Below, piece after piece: positions 57,163 through 64,000 of a DNA stretch of 64,000 bases; positions within the stretch are counted from its first letter, which is position 1, and each line of letters opens with the position of its first letter. The notes beneath the pieces were generated by a model. It saw only the letters and a list, made by a program, of their open reading frames with translations. It was not told the origin of the DNA and made no database searches. Location: positions 22,641 to 86,640 of the forward strand of contig DEJF01000047.1 of NCBI GenBank assembly GCA_002353225.1, in the 5' to 3' direction. Origin of the DNA: Prevotella sp. UBA2755 (GTDB taxonomy: Bacteria; Bacteroidota; Bacteroidia; Bacteroidales; Bacteroidaceae). A program made the position numbers and the translations under genes.

Positions 57163-58809
57163 ATGAAGAGATTATTTCTGTTTGCCGTGGTATTGGCAAT
57201 GACAGCCTCGGCAAGTGCGTGTACGAATTTGATTGTTGGTAAGAAGGCAAGCACGGACGGTTCTGTCATCTGTAGTTATAACGCCGACTCCTATGGTGCC
57301 TATATGCCCCTGTACCACTATCCTGCCGCTAAGCACCAGAAAGGTGACAAGCGGAAGGTGTATGAGTGGGATACCAACAAATACTTAGGAGAGATCGATG
57401 AGGCTCTGGAGACCTATAACGTCGTGGGTAATATCAACGAGTGGCAGGTCACTATTGGTGAGACGACCTATGGCGGTCGTGAGGAGATGGTGGACTCAAC
57501 GGGTATCATCGACTATGGTTCCCTGATATATATCACCTTGCAGCGTTCTAAGTCTGCACGGGAGGCTATCCAAATCATGACTGCCTTGGTGGAACAATAT
57601 GGATATTACTCAGAGGGCGAGACCTTTACGATCTGTGATCCCAACGAGGCATGGATCTTAGAGATGCAGGGATGTGGTCCTGACCGTACTGTCTCCAAGG
57701 AGCGTACCGTATGGGTCGCCGTCCGTATTCCTGATGAGGCAATCTGTGCCCATGCCAACCAGAGCCGTATCGGTAAGTTTGACATGAAGGACAAGCAGAA
57801 CGTGCTTTACTCAAAGAATGTCATCAAGTATGCCCGTAAGAAAGGATGGTTTGATGGTAAGGATGAGGATTTCTCATGGAAGATGACGTATGCCGCTCCC
57901 GATTTCTCAGGTCGTCGTATCTGTGATGCCCGTGCCTGGAGTTTCTTCAATCATCATAAGAAAGGTATGGAGCGTTACCTGCCTTGGGCAATGGGACTTG
58001 ACAAGGATGCGGAGGACATGCCCTTATGGGTGGTGCCCGACCACAAAGTCAGTGTGGAGGATGTCATGAATGACATGCGTGACCACTATGAGGGAACACC
58101 GATGGAGATTGACTCTACAGATATCGGCGGTGGTATCTGGCAGATGCCGTATCGTCCCACACCTTTATATTATAAGGTTGGTGACAAGAAATATTTCAAT
58201 GAGCGTCCTATCTCTACCCAGCAGACAGCCTTCTCGTTTGTGTCTCAGATGCGTTCATGGCTTCCTCGTGAGGTAGGTGGCTGTTTCTGGTTTGGTAATG
58301 ATGACGCCAATATGATAGCATACGTACCTGTCTATTGCTCAATGACCCGTCGCCCGGAGTGCTTCAATGCTCCAGGGGCGGACGATGTTACGTATTCCGA
58401 CAAGAGCGCCTACTGGGTATGCAACTGGGTGAGCAATATGGTGTACCCCCGTTATACTGCATTGTTCCCTGACTTGCAGCAAGTACGTGACTCCTTGCAG
58501 CATGCCTATCTCTCACAACAGTCTGCTATAGAGGAAAAGGCAAAAGGTATGTCATCTTCTGAGAGGCAACAGTTCTTGAACGACTATAGCATCCAACAGG
58601 CTCAGCAGATGCTGGCGCGATGGAAGCAGTTGGCGACCTTCCTGATAGTCCGCCATAATGACATGGCACGGAAACCTGTCGATGCCAACGGCAACTTTAA
58701 GCGGGGAAAACACGGGCTGGGAGCAACGGTGGAACGTCTTGGTTATCCTCAACCTTTCGCCCGTCGGATAGTGAAAGAGACAGGTGAGCGTTATGCCTCA
58801 CCAGAATGA
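57163..58809 (+). CDS. C69-family dipeptidase, exported
   Basis: This 548-residue N-terminal nucleophile hydrolase has a signal peptide (MKRLFLFAVVLAMTASASA) directly followed by the catalytic Cys20 in SACTNLIVGKKAS; removal of the signal exposes Cys as N-terminal nucleophile, so no separate propeptide is needed. Further family features are DGSVICSYNADS, GLIDYGSLIYITLQRSKSAREAI-like (IIDYGSLIYITLQRS) and ICDPNEAWILEMQG. Relatives (PepD) cleave dipeptides, and this exported form is widespread in Bacteroidota. With cstA and the M23 peptidase in the same unit, peptide release, hydrolysis and uptake may be linked. A terminator follows at 58816. Confidence 0.92.
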   Translation: MKRLFLFAVVLAMTASASACTNLIVGKKASTDGSVICSYNADSYGAYMPLYHYPAAKHQKGDKRKVYEWDTNKYLGEIDEALETYNVVGNINEWQVTIGETTYGGREEMVDSTGIIDYGSLIYITLQRSKSAREAIQIMTALVEQYGYYSEGETFTICDPNEAWILEMQGCGPDRTVSKERTVWVAVRIPDEAICAHANQSRIGKFDMKDKQNVLYSKNVIKYARKKGWFDGKDEDFSWKMTYAAPDFSGRRICDARAWSFFNHHKKGMERYLPWAMGLDKDAEDMPLWVVPDHKVSVEDVMNDMRDHYEGTPMEIDSTDIGGGIWQMPYRPTPLYYKVGDKKYFNERPISTQQTAFSFVSQMRSWLPREVGGCFWFGNDDANMIAYVPVYCSMTRRPECFNAPGADDVTYSDKSAYWVCNWVSNMVYPRYTALFPDLQQVRDSLQHAYLSQQSAIEEKAKGMSSSERQQFLNDYSIQQAQQMLARWKQLATFLIVRHNDMARKPVDANGNFKRGKHGLGATVERLGYPQPFARRIVKETGERYASPE

Positions 58810-58815
58810 TTAGTA

Positions 58816-58845
58816 AGTGGGACTCCTTTGAGTTCCACTTTTTTA
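58816..58845 (+). terminator. Terminator of the cstA-C69 unit
   Basis: AGTGGGACTC (58816-58825) pairs with GAGTTCCACT (58830-58839) with one G-T wobble, followed by a run of T. It starts 7 bases after the dipeptidase stop. Confidence 0.85.
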
Positions 58846-58886
58846 TGGAATATATTAGTCGCAAGCATAATTTTATCTATAAAAGT

Positions 58887-58918
58887 TTTGGTGATATAGA
58901 ATTTTTAACTATCTTTGT
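58887..58918 (+). promoter_or_regulatory. Promoter of the surface-protein operon
   Basis: A -33 TTTG at 58887-58890 and -7 TATCTTTGT at 58910-58918 are spaced by 19 bases, 40 bases before the PEGA protein start. It likely drives the genes at 58959, 60538 and 61903. Confidence 0.8.
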
Positions 58919-58958
58919 ACCCGAATGATAAATAGACAGAAACCCAAACAATCATAAT

Positions 58959-60503
58959 ATGAAAAAACTAATTTTGTTGATTTTAGTTTGTTTAGTGACC
59001 TTAACCATAGGTGCACAAAACATTAAGGTCCTGAAGTTTGAGCGGTTGGAGAAGGATATGACAGCCAACACTCATGGAACACAGAAATTGGACCAGAACG
59101 GCGAAAAGGCGGCACTGATTAAGATTCAGGCACCAGACCGCGGCTTTACTTTTAACGGTGGCTCTTTAGGTATTGTCGCCAGTGAGGAACATGATGGAGA
59201 GATATGGCTTTATGTACCGCGTCGAGCCAAGAAGTTGACTATTCAGCACAAAGACTATGGTGTGCTTCGTGAATATTATTATCCAGTGACAATCGATGGT
59301 GCCCGTACCTATGAGATGTATTTGGACATCGGTATCGGTCGTTATGTCACGATTACCTCACAGATGGCGAACTCCACCATCTATATTGACGGCGAGCCAG
59401 TAGGGCAGTCACCGATTAACCATAAGTACCTGAACTATGGGCGTCATACCGTTCGTGCCCTGAAGGACCGCTATGAGGGTGAGACCTCTTTCATGATTAC
59501 TACTGAGGACGATTCAAGTCTCCGTCTGGTGAATGTAGAGCAGCGTGACATGTCCGACCACTTCGGTGACGTGACTATCAATGTCGAGAACAAGGCTGAG
59601 ATATGGTTTGAGGGCAAGAACGTGGGTAATGGCAGTTGGCAGACTCAGTTGCGAGAAGGCTCATACGTGGTGGAGACCCGTAAGGCAGACTGCGACCCGG
59701 AGAAGACTTCCTTCACCGTTGTCGCCTTGACAAATAATATCGTACAGGCGGCACCGCCGACACCGCATACTGGTCGGTTGAGCCTTTATACCCGTCCCCG
59801 TAACGCTGTTGCCACCATCAACGGTACCGACCCTATCGACCTGACGGAGTCGCACACCCTGCCCATCGGTACTTACCAGATTAACCTGAGCCGTAAGGGC
59901 TATGTCAGCAAGAGCGGACTGGAATACAAGGTGAACCATAACCAGACCACCCGTGACACCATCACGCTGGACCGTGTGCAGTATATCAAGTCGCAGTCGT
60001 TCTACTTCGGTGCCGGCTATACCTTCCGTTCCTTGGGCGGCATCACCGCATTGGCAGGAGTGACCTACAGGAACTTCGACTTCCAGGTGAGTTACACCTT
60101 CGGTTTGGGTAAGTCGGACGACGTGCCCTGGTACTCTACCGACGGCAACGACACGTACCTGAGTACTATCAGTTATAAGCGCTCTACACTTGCGTTCAAA
60201 CTCGGTTATCAGTTCGTGCTGACCGAGCGCATCGGTATCGTGCCCCAGTTGGGATATGAGATAGAGCGTCTCTCCGGTACTGTTGAGAACGGTACGAATC
60301 TCTATGGTGATGGTGCGGCAGCCAACTGCCTGTCCTTCGGTGCCAAGTTGCTCTATGCGCCGCTGGAGCGCCTCTATATTTTTGCTAACCCCGCCTATTC
60401 CGTAGGCATCAGCAAAGACGATAACTTTGAGCGCCTCGCTGACAACAGCGATATCTCGGCTGGTGGCTTCATGATGACCCTGGGTGCCATCTTCAATTTC
60501 TAA
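58959..60503 (+). CDS. PEGA-domain protein with outer-membrane-like C-terminal barrel
   Basis: The 514-residue protein has a signal peptide (MKKLILLILVCLVTLTIGAQ), an N-terminal beta domain (about 21-125), then three PEGA-type repeats (about 128-190 with STIYIDGEPVGQSPI, 204-260 with AEIWFEGKNVGNG, 273-335 with AVATINGTDPIDLTES), and a C-terminal part of alternating amphipathic strands rich in Gly and aromatics (FYFGAGYTFRSLGG..), ending in Phe (GAIFNF), typical of an outer-membrane beta-barrel. The periplasmic PEGA stalks may bind peptidoglycan or partners. It is first in a three-gene secreted/surface operon, 34 bases before the BACON lipoprotein. Confidence 0.85.
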   Translation: MKKLILLILVCLVTLTIGAQNIKVLKFERLEKDMTANTHGTQKLDQNGEKAALIKIQAPDRGFTFNGGSLGIVASEEHDGEIWLYVPRRAKKLTIQHKDYGVLREYYYPVTIDGARTYEMYLDIGIGRYVTITSQMANSTIYIDGEPVGQSPINHKYLNYGRHTVRALKDRYEGETSFMITTEDDSSLRLVNVEQRDMSDHFGDVTINVENKAEIWFEGKNVGNGSWQTQLREGSYVVETRKADCDPEKTSFTVVALTNNIVQAAPPTPHTGRLSLYTRPRNAVATINGTDPIDLTESHTLPIGTYQINLSRKGYVSKSGLEYKVNHNQTTRDTITLDRVQYIKSQSFYFGAGYTFRSLGGITALAGVTYRNFDFQVSYTFGLGKSDDVPWYSTDGNDTYLSTISYKRSTLAFKLGYQFVLTERIGIVPQLGYEIERLSGTVENGTNLYGDGAAANCLSFGAKLLYAPLERLYIFANPAYSVGISKDDNFERLADNSDISAGGFMMTLGAIFNF

Positions 60504-60537
60504 TGTCACACCTTATTATATTATAAAGAAGAACGAT

Positions 60538-61863
60538 ATGAAGACAAGAAATATCATCACAATACTCGCCGCACTGCCTATCATGGCAGGAATGACTGGC
60601 TGTAAGTCGGACGAGGAGTTGACAGCGAAGCCCGCCAAGGAGATCCTGATCGTGGAGGGCGGTAATATTGAGATGCGTTCCGGCGATGAGTCCATCAATG
60701 TGCCGGTGACGGCTAACTGCTCATGGCTGATGTCCTATGACCCCACGGAGTGGAACTCGCTGACCGTTCAGCCGCAGCGTGGCACGGGTAACGGAACGCT
60801 GGTCATCACCACCGACCAGAACACGACGGTCTACGACCGTGTGGAGACCATCGAGTTGGAGTCGGATGGTGGACTGAAGCAGAAAGTCACGTTGCGTCAG
60901 GTCAGCGGTGACCCGACCATCAATATCTCTGAGAAGACCATGAAGTTCCAGGCAAACCATGTCGGGGCACAGCTCCTGTCTATCAAGAGTAATGTGGAGG
61001 GCTGGAACATTGTGACACCTGGCGGTGTCGACTGGTTGAGCATCGACAAGACATCGGGTCCTATCGGCGCCTCCGTGGTCAACGTGTCTGTCGCCCCCAC
61101 CACGACCGACGTGCCACGCTCCACGTCCTTCTCTATCCTCTATGGCATGAGCAGTGCTGACGTGCTGGTGGTGCAGGAGGGTATGGACAGTGACGACATC
61201 ATCCTGGAGACCAGTATTGACGAGTTGAGTCTGGGTGGCGGTCGTGATTCTGCAGTGATTCACGTCACCAGCAATGCCGAATGGCGTGCCTTCATTCCCT
61301 CTTCCGCCCAGTCATGGCTGGACATACAGCCGGCAAGGGGTGTCGGCAATGCCGATATCCGGGTGCGCAGCGAGCCTAACTCTGCTGACCGTGAGCGTCT
61401 GTCGGTGATTGTCCTCGTGGCTGGTTCACGCAACCCCAAGCAGGCTGACATCTTCGTGCAGCAGGCTGTTGCCGGAGAGGACGTGCCTCCTACTCAGACT
61501 CCCGTATTGTCTGACATCGAGTCGATGGGTAGTCATATCTTCCCCACCGAGGCGATGCTCTTCTTTGAGTTCACCGCTCCGGCGGCTGTGGGCACCTATG
61601 GCTTCTGCTACAGCTCCAGCAACCAGTTGCCAACCATCAGTGACACCACCCAGGAGATGGGCAGCGGCGGTACTAACGGTTTCGTAGAGGGACATGTCGG
61701 AGGACTGACTCCCGAGACGACCTACTATGCCCGTGGCTATGTGAATTTCGGTGGTCAGGTATATTACACGCCAAACGTGCTGACCTTCACGACTCCTGCT
61801 GAGCCTATCTATCCCTCTGACGGTGACAACCCCGACCCGTCGTTGTCCCGCCTGTTCCAGTAA
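60538..61863 (+). CDS. BACON-domain lipoprotein
   Basis: From ATG 60538 the protein has 441 residues, starting MKTRNIITILAALPIMAGMT with Cys22 in a lipobox (GMTGC); the longer frame upstream overlaps the previous gene and lacks this signal. Three BACON-type immunoglobulin-like repeats follow (each with W-L-S/T...G and final VVQEG or VTLRQ, VFVQQ strands: about 35-130, 131-220, 230-320), then a fibronectin-like domain (about 330-425, GLTPETTYYARGYVNFGG). BACON domains bind carbohydrates or mucin in Bacteroides surface proteins. It sits between the PEGA protein and a BspA-like protein, suggesting a cell-surface assembly. Confidence 0.88.
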   Translation: MKTRNIITILAALPIMAGMTGCKSDEELTAKPAKEILIVEGGNIEMRSGDESINVPVTANCSWLMSYDPTEWNSLTVQPQRGTGNGTLVITTDQNTTVYDRVETIELESDGGLKQKVTLRQVSGDPTINISEKTMKFQANHVGAQLLSIKSNVEGWNIVTPGGVDWLSIDKTSGPIGASVVNVSVAPTTTDVPRSTSFSILYGMSSADVLVVQEGMDSDDIILETSIDELSLGGGRDSAVIHVTSNAEWRAFIPSSAQSWLDIQPARGVGNADIRVRSEPNSADRERLSVIVLVAGSRNPKQADIFVQQAVAGEDVPPTQTPVLSDIESMGSHIFPTEAMLFFEFTAPAAVGTYGFCYSSSNQLPTISDTTQEMGSGGTNGFVEGHVGGLTPETTYYARGYVNFGGQVYYTPNVLTFTTPAEPIYPSDGDNPDPSLSRLFQ

Positions 61864-61902
61864 TATAAGTGAATAGTATAATATAGATAAAAGAGATGTG
61901 CT

Positions 61903-63999
61903 ATGAAGAAAAGACTTCTGACCATTATATTCGCCTTTGCCGCCCTTGCTTCATGGGCGCAGACGGTAGTAGTTGATATAACATCACCTGAGTTCTCTTT
62001 TGAGGGTGACAACCTCGTGATGACGACGGGAACGGCAAATGCCAGCATCTTCTATGCAACAGCAGACTTGCCGGATCTGCTTGACGAGACGATAACTGCA
62101 GTGCAGAACAGTCTGATAGATTTATCTGAATATTACCAGAATCCTATCGAACTGAAGAAGAATGTGGTCATCAAGGCGATTACCTTAGCAGAAGAGGGTG
62201 GTTCCACTGTCCAGTCTGATACCACAATCTATGTATATGGCTATTCTGTATGGCAGATGCTGGTAACCGCTATGACAAGGGGTAATAGTGTCTATGATGC
62301 CGCCAATGGTAACCCTAATGTGGATGAATCTTTGTTACAGGATTTGCATTGGGCATTGGAAGAAGGAGAGATGTTCTATGGAATGCGTGGTTCTGCACCC
62401 CATTTTGAAGCTGAGCACTTTGCCAACATGATTAATAACTATTGTGACGAGATTGAGGCGATTATAGGTCCTGTTACAACTGTAGAGCCATACGCTGCCC
62501 TCAGTGACAATAATAAAGTCCTGACGTTCTACTATGACGATCAGAAGACGGCTCGTGGAGGAATGAGTGTAGGTCCGTTTAGTCACTATCAGGAAATGGA
62601 ATGGAACAGTGTCAAGGGCGTTATCAACACAGTGACCTTCGATACTTCCTTTGCCGATTACCTGCCCACCAGTACCGACTATTGGTTTGACGGCATGTAC
62701 CTCCTCAATACCATTGTCGGCATAGAAAACCTGCATACACAAAACGTGACCTCGATGAAGTGGATGTTCGATAGTTGTTCGAGTCTGACTTCCTTAGACC
62801 TGTCTCACTTCAATACTGAGAATGTGACGAATATGGACAATATGTTCTGGGGCATGTCGCAACTGACGGAGTTGAAACTGGATAACTTCAACACCGAGAA
62901 GGTAACCAGCATGGACTATATGTTTGCAGGCTGTACTAAACTGCAAGCCCTTGACCTCAGCAGTTTCAATACCGCTGCTGTTGAGGTTATGTCGGGCATG
63001 TTCAATGGATGTGCAGCCTTGACAACCCTTGACTTGAGTGGTTTCAATACGGAGAATGTGACGAATACAGGTGATATGTTTAAAGACTGTTCTTCACTCG
63101 CTGCCATACAGGCAGGTAATGCTAACATCCCTGCTATAGAATATAATAAAATCAATAACCCGAACCTGCTGGTATATGTCAACGACGCAACGCTGGTTCC
63201 TGGTGGTATTCAGAACGTGGTGATCAACGGTACCGCTGCAGAGATTATCCTGACGGATGCGGAGTCGGGTAATAACAACTGGTACTGCCCGCAGCCGTTC
63301 ACGGCACAGAAGATATCGTATACCCGTAACTTCCAGCAGCAGACACAGATTGGTGTGAGCCGTGGCTGGGAGACTATCGCCCTGCCGTTTGACGTACAGA
63401 CGGTAGCCGCTGAGGACACTCGTGTCATCACACCGTTTGGTGATGACAGCAGCAGTTATCACTTCTGGTTGCGTCGCCTGACCTCTAACGGACTGCAGAG
63501 CGTGACACAGATAGAGGCGAACACCCCTTATTTGATTAGTATGCCGAACTCAACAGAGTATCCTGAGGAATATAAACTCGCAGGCAAGGTGACCTTCTCC
63601 GCGGAGAATGCGAGCGTTCCCGAGTCGAATCTGGTCTTTGACGAGAGTGCCGACTTCTTCATGGCACCCGTCTTTGAGTCCTTGGAGGCTCAGCAGCATA
63701 TCTATGCGTTGAACGTAGGGGAGGAACGTGCCGGTCATCCTGAGGGCAGTGTCTTCGAGCAGAACTACCGTGAGTTGCGTCCCTTCGAGGCATTCACGAA
63801 GCATCTGAGTAATGGCGGTGCCCGCTTCCTGTCGATTGAGGATATGCTGGACGGCGGTGTGACGGGGATTGAAGAATTGAAGAATGGAAGGATGGAAGGA
63901 TTGAAGTCCGAGAGTTGGTACGACTTGAATGGTCGTCGTGTGCTCTATCCGACCAAGGGTGTCTACATCAAGAATGGTCGCAAAGTCGTGATTAAGTGA
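61903..63999 (+). CDS. BspA-like surface protein (DUF285 repeats) with sorting-like tail
   Basis: The 698-residue protein has an intact signal peptide (MKKRLLTIIFAFAALASWAQ), an N-terminal domain of about 210 residues, four to five BspA/DUF285 repeats near residues 280-410 (LHTQNVTSMKWMFDSCSSLT, FNTENVTNMDNMFWGMSQLT, FNTEKVTSMDYMFAGC..), a C-terminal domain and the tail SWYDLNGRRVLYPTKGVYIKNGRKVVIK. BspA proteins bind fibronectin and host cells in Tannerella; function here is inferred as adhesion. EELKNGRMEGLKSE before the tail (nt 63868-63904) is an in-frame copy related to the GAAGAAT repeat. It is the intact counterpart of the frameshifted gene at 9667 and ends one base before the window edge. 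Confidence 0.9.
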   Translation: MKKRLLTIIFAFAALASWAQTVVVDITSPEFSFEGDNLVMTTGTANASIFYATADLPDLLDETITAVQNSLIDLSEYYQNPIELKKNVVIKAITLAEEGGSTVQSDTTIYVYGYSVWQMLVTAMTRGNSVYDAANGNPNVDESLLQDLHWALEEGEMFYGMRGSAPHFEAEHFANMINNYCDEIEAIIGPVTTVEPYAALSDNNKVLTFYYDDQKTARGGMSVGPFSHYQEMEWNSVKGVINTVTFDTSFADYLPTSTDYWFDGMYLLNTIVGIENLHTQNVTSMKWMFDSCSSLTSLDLSHFNTENVTNMDNMFWGMSQLTELKLDNFNTEKVTSMDYMFAGCTKLQALDLSSFNTAAVEVMSGMFNGCAALTTLDLSGFNTENVTNTGDMFKDCSSLAAIQAGNANIPAIEYNKINNPNLLVYVNDATLVPGGIQNVVINGTAAEIILTDAESGNNNWYCPQPFTAQKISYTRNFQQQTQIGVSRGWETIALPFDVQTVAAEDTRVITPFGDDSSSYHFWLRRLTSNGLQSVTQIEANTPYLISMPNSTEYPEEYKLAGKVTFSAENASVPESNLVFDESADFFMAPVFESLEAQQHIYALNVGEERAGHPEGSVFEQNYRELRPFEAFTKHLSNGGARFLSIEDMLDGGVTGIEELKNGRMEGLKSESWYDLNGRRVLYPTKGVYIKNGRKVVIK
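63868..63904 (+). repeat. In-frame GAAGAATTGAAGAATGG repeat before the sorting tail
   Basis: GAAGAATTGAAGAATGG and the related GAAGGATGGAAGGATTG follow each other and are read as EELKNGRMEGL. The other BspA-like gene carries its own version (NEELRIKNEE, nt 11080-11108) at the same place, between the last domain and the tail. Confidence 0.7.
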
Positions 64000-64000
64000 G

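Noticed and set aside
1..64000. tRNA, rRNA, complete insertion sequence or prophage
   Set aside because: Looked for cloverleaf ends, rRNA-like segments, transposase or integrase motifs in the proteins; none were seen, though short divergent elements could be missed by eye.

Overview
The window looks like a chromosome segment from a Bacteroidota gut or oral anaerobe, most likely family Prevotellaceae (Prevotella in the broad sense). Reasons: many upstream regions carry the Bacteroidota promoter (TTTG, about 19-21 bases, then TAnnTTTG); Shine-Dalgarno sites are mostly absent; and the content is typical of that group (BspA-like leucine-rich proteins, a BACON lipoprotein, a C69 dipeptidase, DUF4301, Rho with a long disordered insert, C-terminal tails of the form Y-D-L-N-G-R..GIY..NGKK). 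No tRNA, rRNA, CRISPR array or complete insertion sequence was seen.

Layout. 1-4786: start of uvrA (cut by the window edge), tagaturonate reductase, pyruvate phosphate dikinase. 4950-13417: an oxidoreductase cluster (flavodoxin, two aldo/keto reductases plus a third as a remnant, AraC regulator, acetyltransferase, two short-chain dehydrogenases) interrupted by a BspA-like gene with a frameshifted signal peptide and a small LAGS-type peptide. 13425-19310: a membrane LytTR/propeller regulator divergent from a secreted-protein locus that includes a decayed BspA-like gene and a second small peptide. 19542-24027: MFS exporter and hisGDC. 24119-40062: mostly housekeeping (lytic transglycosylase, DUF4301, fabD, GH13, AlaX-like editing protein, EEP phosphatase, hybrid kinase, glycosyltransferase, RNase G, a 29-residue basic ribosomal-type protein, HU, riboflavin synthase, a 6S-like RNA candidate, glyA, rho). 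40299-51624: a defence island. 51647-63999: GHL10 hydrolase, cstA, nadC, M23 peptidase, C69 dipeptidase, then a three-gene surface-protein operon (PEGA/beta-barrel, BACON lipoprotein, BspA-like).

The most interesting region is 40.3-51.6 kb. A strong Bacteroidota promoter drives a roughly 240-base leader holding an elaborate nested stem structure, followed by an SNF2-type helicase, a DUF4391 protein, a type III DNA methyltransferase (Mod) and a type III restriction subunit (Res). Two cassettes on the opposite strand interrupt the series: a toxin-antitoxin pair whose YoeB-like toxin has lost its middle, and a DUF4143 ATPase. The co-location suggests a type III restriction system extended by a helicase and DUF4391; that is inference.

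A second theme is short interspersed repeats read in frame inside proteins (the helicase, Res, MFS, acetyltransferase, GHL10 hydrolase and both BspA-like proteins), in one case supplying a start codon and in another apparently most of a signal peptide. Mod carries a run of palindromes inside a conserved region. This resembles the behaviour described for Rickettsia palindromic elements.
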